Source: Dendrocalamus latiflorus (Eukaryota > Streptophyta > Magnoliopsida > Poales > Poaceae). Taken from it: a stretch of DNA of 64,000 nt. Within the stretch, counting starts at the first letter, position 1; the number at the start of each line of letters is the position of its first letter. The DNA is taken from positions 2,051,787 to 2,115,786 of the forward strand of contig CM029620.1 in the NCBI GenBank assembly GCA_017311315.1, given 5' to 3'. Under the pieces are notes generated by a model, which did not search any database, was not told the DNA's origin, and saw only the letters and a program-made list of their open reading frames with translations. Positions 46,823 through 56,416 of the stretch are shown in pieces. The translations under genes were made by a program, and so were the position numbers.

Positions 46823-48560
46823 GAAGGTAGGGGAACAGCGCCTCCGCCTCCATGCCTCCGTGCACGTAGCGCCCTCGGCCTACGTCGCAAGCGCCCGCTC
46901 TCCGCGGGCACTGTTTTTGAAGGTAGGGGAACGGTGGCTCCGCCTCCCTGCCTCCGCGCACGTAGCGCCCTCGGCCTACGTCGCAAGCGCCCGCTCTCCG
47001 CGGGCACTGTTTTTGAAGGTAGGGGAACGGCGGCTCCGCCTCCCTACCTCCGCGCACGTAGCGCCCTCGGCCTACGTGGCAAGCGCCCGCTCTCCGCGGG
47101 CACTGTTTTTGAAGGTAGGGGAACGGCGGCTCCACCTCCCTGCCTCCGCGCGCGTAGCGCCCTCGGCCTACGTGGCAAGCGCCCGCTCTCCGCGGGCACT
47201 GTTTTTGAAGGTAGTGGAACGGCGGCTCCGCCTCCCTGCCTCCGCGCGCGTAGCACCCTCGGCCTACGTCGCAAGCGCCCGCTCTCCGCGACCACTGTTT
47301 TTGAAGGTAGGGGAACGGCGGCTCCGCCTCCCTGCCTCCGCGCGCGTAGCGCCCTCGGCCTACGTCGCAAGAGCCCGCTCTCCGCGGGCACTGTTTTTGA
47401 AGGTAGGGGAACGGCGGCTCCGCCTCCCTGCCTCCGCGCGCGTAGCGCCCTCGGCCTACGTCGCAAGCGCCCGCTCTCCGCGAACACTGTTTTTGAAGGT
47501 AGGGGAACGGTGGCTCCGCCTCCCTGCCTCCGCGCGCGTAGCGCCCTCGGCCTACGTAGCAAGCGCCCGCTGTCCGCGGGCACCATTTTTGAAGGTAGGG
47601 GAACAGCGGCTCCGCCTCCCTACCTCCGCGCACGTAGCGCCCCCGGCCTACGTCGCAAGCGCCCACTCTCCGCGAACACTGTTTTTGAAGGTAGGGGAAC
47701 GGTGGCTCCGCCTCCCTGCCTCCGCGCGCGTAGTGCCCTCGGCCTACGTCGTAAGCGCCCGCTCTCCGCGGGCACTATTTCTGAAGGTAGGGGAACGGCG
47801 GCTCCGCCTCCCTACCTCCGCGCCCGTAGCGCCCTCGGCCTACGTCGCAAGCGCCCGCTCTCCGCAGGCACTATTTTTGAACGTAGGGGAACGGCGGCTC
47901 CGCCTTCCTGCCTCGGCGCGTGTAGCGCCCTCGGCCTACGTCGCAAGCACCCGCTCTCTGCAGGCACTGTGTTTGAAGGTAGGGGAACAAAGGCTCCGCC
48001 TCCCTGCCTCCGCGCATGTAGCGCCCGCGGCCTACGTCGGAAGCGCCCGCTCTCCGCAGGCACTGTTTTTGAAGGTATGGGAACGGCGGCTCCGCCTCCT
48101 TGCCTCCGCGCGTGTAGCGCCCTCGGCCTACGTCGCAAGCGCCCGCTCTCCGTAGGCACTGTTTTTGAAGGTAGGGGAACGACGCCTTCGCCTCTCTAGC
48201 TCGGCGTGCGTAGTGCCCTTGGCCTACGCCGCAAGCGCCCGCTCTCCGCGGGCACTGTTTTTGAAGGTAGGGAAACGGCGGCTCCGCCTCCTTGCCTCCG
48301 CGCGCGTAGCGCCCTCGGCCTACGTCGCAAGCGCCCGCTCTCCGCGGGCACTGTTTTTGAAGGTAGGGGAACGACGCCTTCACCTCTCTACCTCGGCGTG
48401 CGTAGTGCCCTCGGTCTACGCCGCAAGCGCCTGCTCTCTGCGGGCACTGTTTTTGAGGGTAGGGGAACGGCGGCTCAGCCTCCCTGCCTCCGCGTGTGTA
48501 GCGCCCTCGCCCTACGCAGCAAGTGCCCGCTCTCCGCGGGCGTGAGTCTTTGCAAGTAAG
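46823..48560. repeat. Tandem array, 96-bp unit, about 18 copies
   Basis: The unit runs GAAGGTAGGGGAACGGCGGC, GCGCGTAGCGCCCTCGGCC, GCGCCCGCTCTCCGCGGGCA, CTGTTTTT. Spacing is 96 bp (46919 to 47015). It includes a perfect hairpin GCCCGC-TCTCC-GCGGGC. Because 96 is a multiple of three, several frames stay open on both strands for hundreds of codons (46643-48199 plus, 46557-47666 minus and others). I regard these as by-products of the repeat. Confidence 0.95.
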
Positions 48561-48599
48561 GGAACGGCATTGACTCTGGCTCCGGCGCAGCCCCGGCAC

Positions 48600-48885
48600 A
48601 GGACTTCGCTTTCCGCCTCGTAGGCATCGCCTCGGTGGGATGGCACGACTCCGGCGTTGGGCTTCGCCGTCCGCCTCGTAGGCGCCGCCTCGGCGGGACG
48701 GCACATCTTCGACGCAGGACTTCGCCGTCCGCCTCGTAGGCATCGCCTCGGCGGGACGGCACAACTCCGGCGCAAGGTTCTGTCGTCCGCCTTGTAGGCA
48801 TCGCCTCGGCGGGACGGCACGTCTCCGACGCAGGACTTCGCCGTCCGCTTCGTAGGCATCGCCTCGGCGGGACGGCACGGCCCCG
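48600..48885. repeat. Tandem array, 58-bp unit, about 5 copies
   Basis: Units share CTTCGCCGTCCGCCTCGTAG and CATCGCCTCGGCGGGACGGC; starts at 48700 and 48758 give the period. Confidence 0.85.
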
Positions 48886-49081
48886 TTGTCAGCCTCGTGA
48901 GCGTTGCCTCGGCTGGATGACCTGGCTTCGGAGTGACATTCTGCGGACCCCTTCGTAGCTGCTAGTTGCATCGGCTCGCCAGTCGGTGCCCTCGTGCTTG
49001 CTGTCAGGGAACGGGGGGCTGGGGTGGTTGATCGCGTCAGCTCGCCCATCGGGACCTCAGCGCTTGCTGTCGAGGGAGTAC

Positions 49082-49378
49082 TGTTGTAGGGGTGGCCCAA
49101 CCCCCCGTGGCTGGGCCATGCAACTAGTCCAACATGTAATAGGCCCAATAGTATAGAGGAATATACCAGTGTAAATATACCAATGTACCCTCATCCTTTG
49201 TAAATACTAAGGGGTAGAATGGGGATTTCCCATTCTACCCCACTCATATATATAAACCCCTAGGAGGGGCAAAGGGGAGGGGGACATCCTCTCATTCTTA
49301 CCAGCTCTCCACAGATCTAGCTCTCCTCTTCTCCTCCTACTAGTCCCCTTCATTCCTGTTTAGCCTGTAGCTACAACA
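49082..49378 (+). repeat. 3' LTR of element B (297 bp)
   Basis: It begins TGTTGTAGGGGTGGCCC and ends GTAGCTACAACA, with a TATA box (TATATATAAACCC) at about 49245-49257. Start and end match the minus-strand LTRs read in reverse, but the middle is unrelated. The preceding GAGGGAG is a weak polypurine tract. Confidence 0.7.
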
Positions 49379-49626
49379 GATATGACTCCCGGTAAATGTT
49401 TACACTGGTGGGATAATGGAATGTAGCTGACTGCTGGATGGATTATTGGAAAATCCTGAGAAAATTGAAGAGGTAATAATAACCCTGGATTTATAGATTT
49501 GAGTAATAATCTTATTCTCGGTGGACGTTTATGACAATGAAATCGCTTGGAAGAAAATTTGCGGATAGTAAGACTGATCACTTGGTAAACAGATTATGAG
49601 TACACATCAATGGTGGAAAAGGTTGG
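49379..49626. other. Unique-looking spacer between two LTRs
   Basis: 248 bp without recognised features. The last five bases (GTTGG) would be the target duplication of the element starting at 49627; its partner is outside the window. Confidence 0.5.
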
Positions 49627-49859
49627 TGTTGTGGTTACTGACCAAACAGAGAGAGAGAGATGGTAGCGGAGAGGTGGGAGTGTTCTGCCTCACCCTCCCC
49701 CTCATCCTGATATATATTCACATGGAGTATGCTTTTACAGTTATGCCCTTACATCCGTACATCCCCATTAGGGGCACTTATGTCATTACACATGTTACTC
49801 TAGTTCTTATAACCTCCTAACAGGCCTGCTGGGCTTAGGTGGGGGCCACCCCTATAACA
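49627..49859 (-). repeat. 3' LTR (233 bp)
   Basis: Plus-strand ends are TGTTGTGG and CTATAACA. It differs from the visible part of the 5' LTR (63874-64000) only in GA and TA repeat number and a few bases. Confidence 0.85.
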
Positions 49860-49989
49860 GGAGCCTCTCATGCTGAAGGGTTTCACAGGGCCGAAGCCAT
49901 GTCGCCGAGTCCTTTGGCCCCCTCCGTCCCCTGCGGCCTGTGAATTTCTCCAAGCTTGTGGGTGGGGAGCCCGAGATCTGGGATGGAAG

Positions 49990-50775
49990 GTGCCTAGTTG
50001 AAGTAGACGTGCGCGCGCTCCATCCCCTACCCTTCGAACGGGTGGCAGCGGAGGCTGGCGCCTAAGTCGAAGCCGGGGCGCGCGCGCTCCGTCCCCTACC
50101 CTTCGACCGGGTGGCAGCGGCGCCTAAGTCGAAGCCAAGACGCGCGCGCTCCGTCCCCTACCCTTCGACTGGGTGGCAGCGGAGGCTGGCGCCTAGCTCG
50201 AGGCCAAGGCGCGCGTGCTCCGTCCCCTACCCTTCGAACGGGTGGCAGCGGAGGCTGGCGCCTGGTTCGAAGTAGACGCGCGCGCTCCGTCCCCTACCCT
50301 TCGACCGGGTGGCAGCGGAGGCTGGCGCCTGGTTTGAAGTAGACGCGCGCGCGCTCCATCTCCCACCCTTCGAACGGGTGGCAGCAGAGGCTGGCGCCTA
50401 AGTCGAAGCCGAGGCGCACGCGCTCTGTTCCCCACCCTTCGAACGGGTGGCAGCGGAGGCTGGCACCTGGTTCGAAGTAGACGCGCGCGCGCTCCGTCCC
50501 CTACCCTTCGAACGGGTGACAGCGGAGGCTGGCGCCTAGCTCGAAGTAGACGTGCGCGCGCTCCGTCCCCTACCCTTCGAACGGGTGGCAGCGGAGGCTG
50601 GCACCTAAGTCGAAGCCGAGACGCGCGCGCTCCATCCCCTACCCTTCGACCGGGTGGCAGCGGAGGCTGGCGCCTAGCTCGAGGCCGAGGCGCACGCGCT
50701 CCGTTCCCTACCCTTCGAACGGGTGGCAGCGGAGGCTGGCGCCTAGCTCGAAGTAGACGCGCGCGCGCTCCGTCA
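49990..50775. repeat. Tandem array, about 67-bp unit, about 12 copies
   Basis: Units share CTCCGTCCCCTACCCTTCGA and ACGGGTGGCAGCGGAGGCTG. Starts at 50218, 50285 and 50354 give 67-69 bp. Each unit has an imperfect palindrome CCCTTCGAACGGG. The array ends directly at the start codon of the antisense gene, so it may act as its promoter region. Confidence 0.93.
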
Positions 50776-52474
50776 TGCCGAAGAGGCAATCTTCGGTCGT
50801 GGTCGCCGCGATGCCGGAGAGGCAGCCTCCGGCCTCCTCTTTGGGGGCGTGTCGGGCTGGGCTTCTGCCTATGGCGGCGGCCGGAGCTAAGCTGTCACCC
50901 GCAGAGGTTGCCGCCGAGGGGCTTTTGCCCCCGGGTGTTGCAGCCGCGGGGCCTGTTCCCCCAGTGGTTGCTGAGACGGGGGCGCTGCCCCCCATTCCAG
51001 CCAAACGGCCATGCCTGCGGCCGTGGCTCCACCAAACGTCGAGGGGGTTCACTGTGGTGACGGGCGTCGGGAGTTTGTGGGACTCCGACACCCATGCCGA
51101 GGTCCCTACGGCGCGTGTTCCTCCTACGCCTCGGACCACGCCGTCCACCTTGCCGGAGCGATCTGCGGCGACGGTAAATGCGGAACCGTACCTCCGGAAG
51201 GGGCTTGCGCCACTGTTCCCGTTCCTGGGACTAGGGGGAAGGCTCCCAAACTCCGTCGGCTGCCACCGAGGGTAAATTGGCATTGGTTATCCTGGAACGT
51301 TTTTGTTGCTCCTTGTGGTGTGCTCACACGCACTTTTGCCTGCAGCGTCGCTTATCCCGAAGGAGGAGCCTTTGCCGGAACGCGAGGGTTCCGGCGCTGT
51401 TGGCACGAGCGTTCAGCGCTCCGGCCCCGCGGACTTCGTCCCCCCGCCAGAGACGCTGAGGGCATGGCATGGCATTGTGGATGACGCGGCCGCCAGCGTC
51501 AGGCAGCAGGCGCTACCCACGTACGGGGTGGACCGTCTGAGGGACGGCTTCGAGGTGTCGGGGGTGTGGGTAAGTACGTAGTTATATGATAACACCCGAC
51601 CATGTTGCGCTTGCTGAATTGCTTTTTGCCCTATAGACCCTGGTGCTGGGGCAGGCCCTGCAGACGGCTTATGTTCATGCGCAAAGGGCGCTGGAAGATA
51701 GGCTGCAGGCCGCCAAGGAGCAATTGCACGAGGCCGCTGGGGTTCGGTCCGCCCAGGATGCCCGAATCCGCCAGCTTGAGGCGAAGTGCGCCGAGGCGAA
51801 GGCACACGCCGAGGGGGCTGCCGCGTCGGCGCGGGAGTCGGCCACCGAGGCGGCGCGGATAAAGTTCGCGGCGGAGCGGGACGGCCTTCTGCAGCAAGTC
51901 GCCTTGCTGGAGAAGGAAAAGGGCGAGCTTGCCTCGACTCTAGCAGAGCGCAACCAGGCGCTTGGCGAGGCTTCGGTCATTGCGTGGGACGCCCTGCAAA
52001 TGCTGGAAGTCCACCTCCAAAGACTTGTGGGTGCGGTGCCGGATCACGCCTTCGGCCCGGAGGAGTTGCTGCGGGCCCTTCGTTGGATCCATGATTGCCG
52101 CCGACGTTGCGCGCGGGGCTGCGACGAACTTTGGTGACCACTGTGCCTATGTGGCTGCGTGCCTAGTGTGCGCCCTCCTTCGGCACCGTGGTTGCACGCA
52201 CATCACCGGGCTGGAGAACCCTCAGCTGGAGATGCCCGGCGGGGCCGGAGTGATGTCCGGTGAAATCCGTGCCGCTCGCCACCCCGTCAAATTCTTCTAC
52301 GAGCGGATCTGGGACTACGTCAGGATAGCCGCCGCGCAGGTCAAGCTTCGGAAGTCCCTTCATGGGGAGGGGAGCCTCGACCAATTTCTAGACGAAGTCC
52401 CGCGGCGCGACGAGGGTGGCGCCGAGGCCTCCGGAGATGCCGAAGGCTCACAGGTGCGGCGCCAACGTGGCTAG
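50775..52474 (+). CDS. Antisense (additional) gene of the gypsy element, coiled-coil protein, spliced
   Basis: It lies opposite to gag-protease. Exon 1 (50775 to about 51270) is Pro/Ala-rich. Exon 2 (about 51346-51569) starts after TTTTGCCTGCAG and ends before GTAAGT. Exon 3 starts at 51637 after CCCTATAG. In phase across the second intron it encodes an Ala/Glu/Arg-rich coiled coil of about 110 residues (RLQAAKEQLHEAAG, LLEKEKGELASTL). The frame changes near 52090 and a Cys/His-containing C-terminal part runs to the stop at 52474. An AATAAA follows at 52515. Antisense genes of this kind with long coiled coils are known from Grande and RIRE2; their function is unknown. The exon 1 junction phase and the 52090 shift leave doubt that it is intact. 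Confidence 0.6.
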
Positions 52475-52514
52475 GTGTGGGCATGCGTTGTAACGTCTGC
52501 CCCTTAATTGAATG

Positions 52515-52520
52515 AATAAA
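52515..52520 (+). terminator. Poly(A) signal of the antisense gene
   Basis: AATAAA lies 41 bases after the antisense stop codon, within TTGAATGAATAAAGTGC, a position usual for plant mRNA ends. Confidence 0.5.
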
Positions 52521-52961
52521 GTGCGTGCTTGCTTCACGAACTGATTACTTGCCTTCATCCCGGGCAGCTTCCTTGCTGGGGGCGACTGCTCGCGTCTGGC
52601 CTTGCGACCCGGCGGCACCTTCGACGCTGGCAAAGGGCTGAGGAGTCGTTGAACTTTTGGGCAGGCCGACCTTCTTCGAGCGAGGCCCCGGCTTTAGCGC
52701 GTGTTAAGACGAGCCCGCGGGATAGCGGCTTAGAACGGCAAGGATGTTGCCGGGCCTTTGTACTTGTGTGATTTTTCCAGTATGCAGATTTTCGGGCATT
52801 TTAGGATATGCGCTATGTGTTGATGCCACTTCGGGTTCACCGGTATGCCACATGCTGCGCGGGGACGGGATCTCCGCGCTCGACGCGCACCGTTGGCGAA
52901 GTAGTTGCGCAAGGGTTCCTTAGAACGGCGCTTGCGGGGGGCAGTCCTTGGCACCTCACCT
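52521..52961. other. Internal sequence between antisense gene and array
   Basis: GC-rich without recognised features. Near 52970 it passes into the first units of the 52-bp array. Confidence 0.4.
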
Positions 52962-53655
52962 TTTTACAGTCCGTAGACGGGCGGGCGCGGAGGTGGACCT
53001 CGACGCTTCGCCTTTTATAGTCCGTAGACTGGCGTGTGCGGAGGAGGACCTCGGCACTTCGCCTTTTTATAGTCCGTAGACTGGCGTGTGCGGAGGTGGA
53101 CCTCGACGCTTCGCCTTTTTATAGTCCGTAGACTGGCGGGTGCGGAGGCGGACCTGGGCACTTCGCCTTTTTATAGTCCGTAGAATGGCGGGTGCAGAGG
53201 CGGACCTCGACGCTTCGCCTTTTTATAGTCCGTAGACTGGCGGGTGCGGAGGCGGACCTCGGCACTTCGCCTTTTTATAGTCCGTAGACTGGCGGGTGCG
53301 GAGGCGTACCTCGGCACTTCGCCTTTTTATAGTCCGTAGACTGGCGGGTGCGGAGGCGGACCTCGACGCTTCGCCTTTTTATAGTCCATAGACTGGCGGG
53401 TGCGGAGGCAGACCTCGGCACTTCGCCTTTTTATAGTCCGTAGATTGGCGGGTGCGGAGGCCGACCTCGGCACTTCGCCTTTTTATAGTCCGTAGATTGG
53501 CGGGTGCGGAGGCCGACCTCGGCACTTCGCCTTTTTATAGTCCATAGACAGGCGGGTGCGGAGGTGGACCTCGACGCTTCGCCTTTTTATAGTCCGTAGA
53601 CTGGCGGGTGCGGAGGCGGACCTCGGCACTTCGCCTTTTTATAGTCCATAGAGTG
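52962..53655 (-). repeat. Tandem array, 52-bp unit, about 13 copies
   Basis: Plus-strand units contain CTTTTTATAGTCCGTAGACT and GGCGGGTGCGGAGGCGGACC; spacing is 52 bp (53063 to 53115). On the minus strand each unit reads AGTC-TACG-GACT-ATAAAAAGG, a stem running into a TATA-like box, as in the 53-bp array at 45284 but in reverse. Confidence 0.95.
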
Positions 53656-53995
53656 GCACGGGCGAGGGTGGAAGTGCGCACACGTTCCGTTCCTCTTGCT
53701 CCACATGGCGAGGGTAGCCTCTGGCGTGCTGTGTCTTCGGCAACGCGCGCTGCGCTCACCTCCCGCAGTACGCGAGGGTGGGCCTCCGTAGTTTTATTTA
53801 TACTCCGCAGAGTGCGTGGGGTCAACATCCACGTCCTATTTATACTTCGCAGAGTATGCACAGGGACGAGGTCCCTGGCATGCGCGGAGTTCGCGTCTTG
53901 TTTAGACTCCATAGAGTGCGTAGGGAGAACATCCCCGTCTTATTTATACTCCGTAGAGTGCGTGCGAGGGCGTCCCCTCACACGTCTTTTGTTTA
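53656..53995 (-). repeat. Irregular units with ACTC-N4-GAGT stem and TATA-like box
   Basis: Plus-strand TTTATACTCCGCAGAGTGCG, TTTATACTTCGCAGAGTATG and TTTATACTCCGTAGAGTGCG (about 53789, 53837 and 53942) are minus-strand stem-TATA units like those at 46554-46711. 53656-53785 is non-repetitive. Confidence 0.65.
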
Positions 53996-54534
53996 TACTC
54001 AGGCCCGTCACCCTTGGCTACGGCAAGTGCACACGCAGACGTGCGACTTCGATTTCTACTCAGTCTCATACCCCTGGCTACGGCGAGTGCACACGCGAAC
54101 GTGCGGCTTTGTTTATACTCAGGCCCGTCACCTTTGGCTACGGCGAGTGCACACGCGAACGTGCGACTTCGATTTATACTCAGTCCCGTACCCTTGGCTA
54201 CGGCGAGTGCACACGCGAACGTGCGTCTTTGTTTATACTCAGGCCCGTCACCTTTGGCTATGGCGAGTGCACACGCGAACGTGCGACTTCGATTTATACT
54301 CAGTCGCGTACCCCTGGCTACGGCGAGTGCACACGCGAACGTGCGTCTTTGTTTATACTCAGGCCCATCACCTTTGGCTACGGCGAGTGCACACGCGAAC
54401 GTGCGACTTCGATTTATACTCAGTCCCGTACCCCTGGCTACGGCGAGTGCACACGCGAACGTGCGTCTTTGTTTATACTCAGGCCCGTCACCTTTGGCTA
54501 CGGCGAGTGCACACGCGAACGTGCGACTTCGGCG
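53996..54534 (-). repeat. 60-bp tandem array with alternating (120-bp) units, 9 copies
   Basis: All units share GGCTACGGCGAGTGCACACG and CGAACGTGCG. Odd units end GACTTCGATTTATACTCAGT and even ones (T/G)CTTTGTTTATACTCAGGC, so the true period is 120 bp. Each has GAGTATAAA on the minus strand. Frames are open on both strands because 60 is a multiple of three. Confidence 0.95.
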
Positions 54535-54726
54535 CGTGATGAAGAAAGATTGGCGACAAACGGCGATCTTCATTACATCCCCGTTTGCGCGGGTAAGCAA
54601 TTACAAGGGGTGGATATACTAACCGTTTGTCCTTGGTGCGGCCGAAGCCTCTAGTGGCTAGACATCTGCAGGGCCCGTCGAGGCGCCTCTGAACGGCCCC
54701 GCGGACCCCGCGCTGTGACGCCAGCT
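54535..54726. other. Short sequence between array and protease stop
   Basis: No feature was seen. This is where RT would begin in a complete gypsy element, and it is absent. Confidence 0.5.
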
Positions 54727-55750
54727 CTAAGAGCGCCGTTGGGCTTCGCGACGCGGATACCTGGTACCTGGCTCGATGCGCCGGGCCATATTCTGGTCGC
54801 CTCGGACGGTGATGATGGTCCGGGGACCCAGGATCTTCATGCATAGATAGCCGTGATGTGGTATCGCGCCGAAGGAGTTGAGGATTGGGCGCCCTAGTAT
54901 GGCATTGTAGGGGTACGGAAGGTCGACCACGTCGAAGATGGCATCTTCGGCCCGCACATTGTCATCTTGGCCGAACGAGACTTGAAGACCTATTTGGCCC
55001 AGCGCCCGCAGGGGCTGTCCCCCGAAGCCCTGCAGTGGGATTCCCGAGGGCCCTAGGCGGCTTCGAGGGATCCCCATCTGGTCGAAGGCTGCCACAAACA
55101 ATACATTCGCGGAGCTACCGCCGTCCACCAAGGCACGCCCCACGTCGCATCCCGCGATAGTGACCCGGATGACCAGGGGGTCCTGATCAGGGAAGTCCAC
55201 GCCTTGGGCGTCGTCGGGTGTGAATGTAACTTCGTGCTGCGCCCAATCCGGCGGTGCTTGCGCTGGGTATGCCGCCACGTGATGTAGTCTTCGCGCATAG
55301 GCCTTCTGTTGCCATGCTGAGGCGAATTCCAGCGCAGAGCCTCCGGATATGACGTTAATGATCCTGCGGTGGGTTGCCTCCAGGGCCTGCAGCGACAGGA
55401 GGCCCTCCCGAGGCTGCTGTACGTGAGCTTGGATCCGTAGGGGGCCTTCCTGAGGCTGCATCCCTTGCGCCTGTACCTGCGTGGGGGCCTCGTACGGGAA
55501 CTGGACGTGGGCCACCGCAGGCGGACGCGTCTCTGGGTTCCTGTCCCTAGCGGCGCTTTGGCGGAGCGCCGCGATGGAGACACACGAGCGTGTGTCGTGG
55601 GTGCCTCGGCCGTGGACTTCGCACCACAGTCCCTGGTGCTGGTCGTCGTAATCTCCACGGCTTTTATCATCGCGGCCGCGTCCTCGACCTCGGCGCCCCC
55701 GACCGCCACAACCAGCGAAGGTGCTTTCTTCGGAAGCGCCTTCGATGTCG
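54727..55750 (-). CDS. Gag C-terminal zinc-binding region and aspartic protease of the gypsy element
   Basis: On the minus strand, the part next to the nested element encodes an Arg/Gly-rich stretch and a CX3H...HX4C zinc-knuckle-like site (WCEVHGRGTHDTRSC, about 55630-55590). The protease follows, with VDGGSSANVLF as the catalytic Asp site (about 55110) and NAILGRPILNSFGA (about 54890) as the conserved flap-side motif. It ends at the stop at 54727. Protease would cleave the Gag-Pro precursor. The frame is open from the junction and, with one target duplication removed, in phase with gag at 62416-63822. There is no RT downstream. Confidence 0.75.
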
Positions 55751-55755
55751 AGGAC

Positions 55756-55994
55756 TGTAACATCCCGAAAAATATAAATAATAAATTATGGAGCTTTTGG
55801 ATTATTTTATTTGATTTCCATTGAAATTGGAGTTATTGGCTTTTTGTAAATACAAAGGAATTTCAAAAATAAAAAGAAGGAAGAAATCAACACATAAAAT
55901 AATAAAACATGAGCATCAAGTAAAGAATCTGAAATGATGATCTATAAAATTTCAAGGGAGAATATTTGGTTAACCATAAAATTCTCACCTCTAC
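55756..55994 (+). repeat. 5' LTR fragment (239 bp)
   Basis: It matches 56417-56655 almost perfectly, then jumps at CTCACCTCT into pol coding sequence. Confidence 0.9.
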
Positions 55995-56374
55995 GAGGAG
56001 TTAAGAGGTTTAAAGTCAAAGGCAAACTTACCCCTCGCTATGTGGGACCATTTCCAATTGTGGCCAAGAAAGGAGAAGTTGCCTATCAATTAGAATTACC
56101 TCAAAATCTATCTGATATACACAATGTCTTCCATGTATCTCAACTCAAGAAATGTCTACGAGTACCAGAAGATCTACTTGAAACCATTGAGCTTGAAGAA
56201 GACCTGACTTACAAAGAGCGTCCAATCAAAATATTGGATACTGTGGAGAAAAAGACAAGAACCCAAATCATTCGCATGTGCAGAGTACAATGGAGTCATC
56301 ATTCCAAGAAGGAAGCTACATGGGAAAGAGAAGATAAACTGCGTCAAGACTACCCCGACCTGTTCACTAGCTAG
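55995..56374 (+). pseudogene. Tekay-type integrase C terminus and chromodomain (fragment)
   Basis: The frame encodes the integrase end (TPRYVGPFPIVAKKGEVAYQ, VFHVSQLKKC) and a chromodomain-like end (MCRVQWSHHSKKEATWERED, then DYPDLF) before a stop at 56374. In chromoviruses the chromodomain directs integration to marked chromatin. No stop interrupts the fragment, but all upstream catalytic domains are missing. Confidence 0.85.
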
Positions 56375-56402
56375 GCTGAATCTCGGGGTCGAGATTCTTT
56401 TT

Positions 56403-56416
56403 AAGGGGGGTAGATT
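56403..56416 (+). other. Polypurine tract
   Basis: AAGGGGGGTAGATT lies directly before the LTR start TGTAACATCCCG, as expected for plus-strand priming in gypsy elements. Confidence 0.8.

Larger units (their letters stand above)
43619..49378 (+). mobile_element. 3' part of a plus-strand gypsy-like element made of tandem arrays (element B)
   Basis: It contains arrays of 53-bp (45284-46550), 96-bp (46823-48560) and 58-bp (48600-48885) units and ends in an LTR (49082-49378). The 53-bp unit is the reverse complement of the 52-bp unit in the minus-strand element at 49627-64000, so B is a relative in opposite orientation. No gag, protease or RT was found. The left end is lost at the joint with the truncated LTR near 43618. 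Confidence 0.6.

Noticed and set aside
46557..48199. Long open frames (518, 444, 425 and 369 codons) on both strands as protein genes
   Set aside because: All are made of the 96-bp tandem repeat, whose length is a multiple of three; open frames on both strands are expected without selection.
53608..54654. 348-, 253-, 218- and 202-codon frames across the 60-bp array
   Set aside because: Products of a repeat of 60 bp in several frames on both strands.
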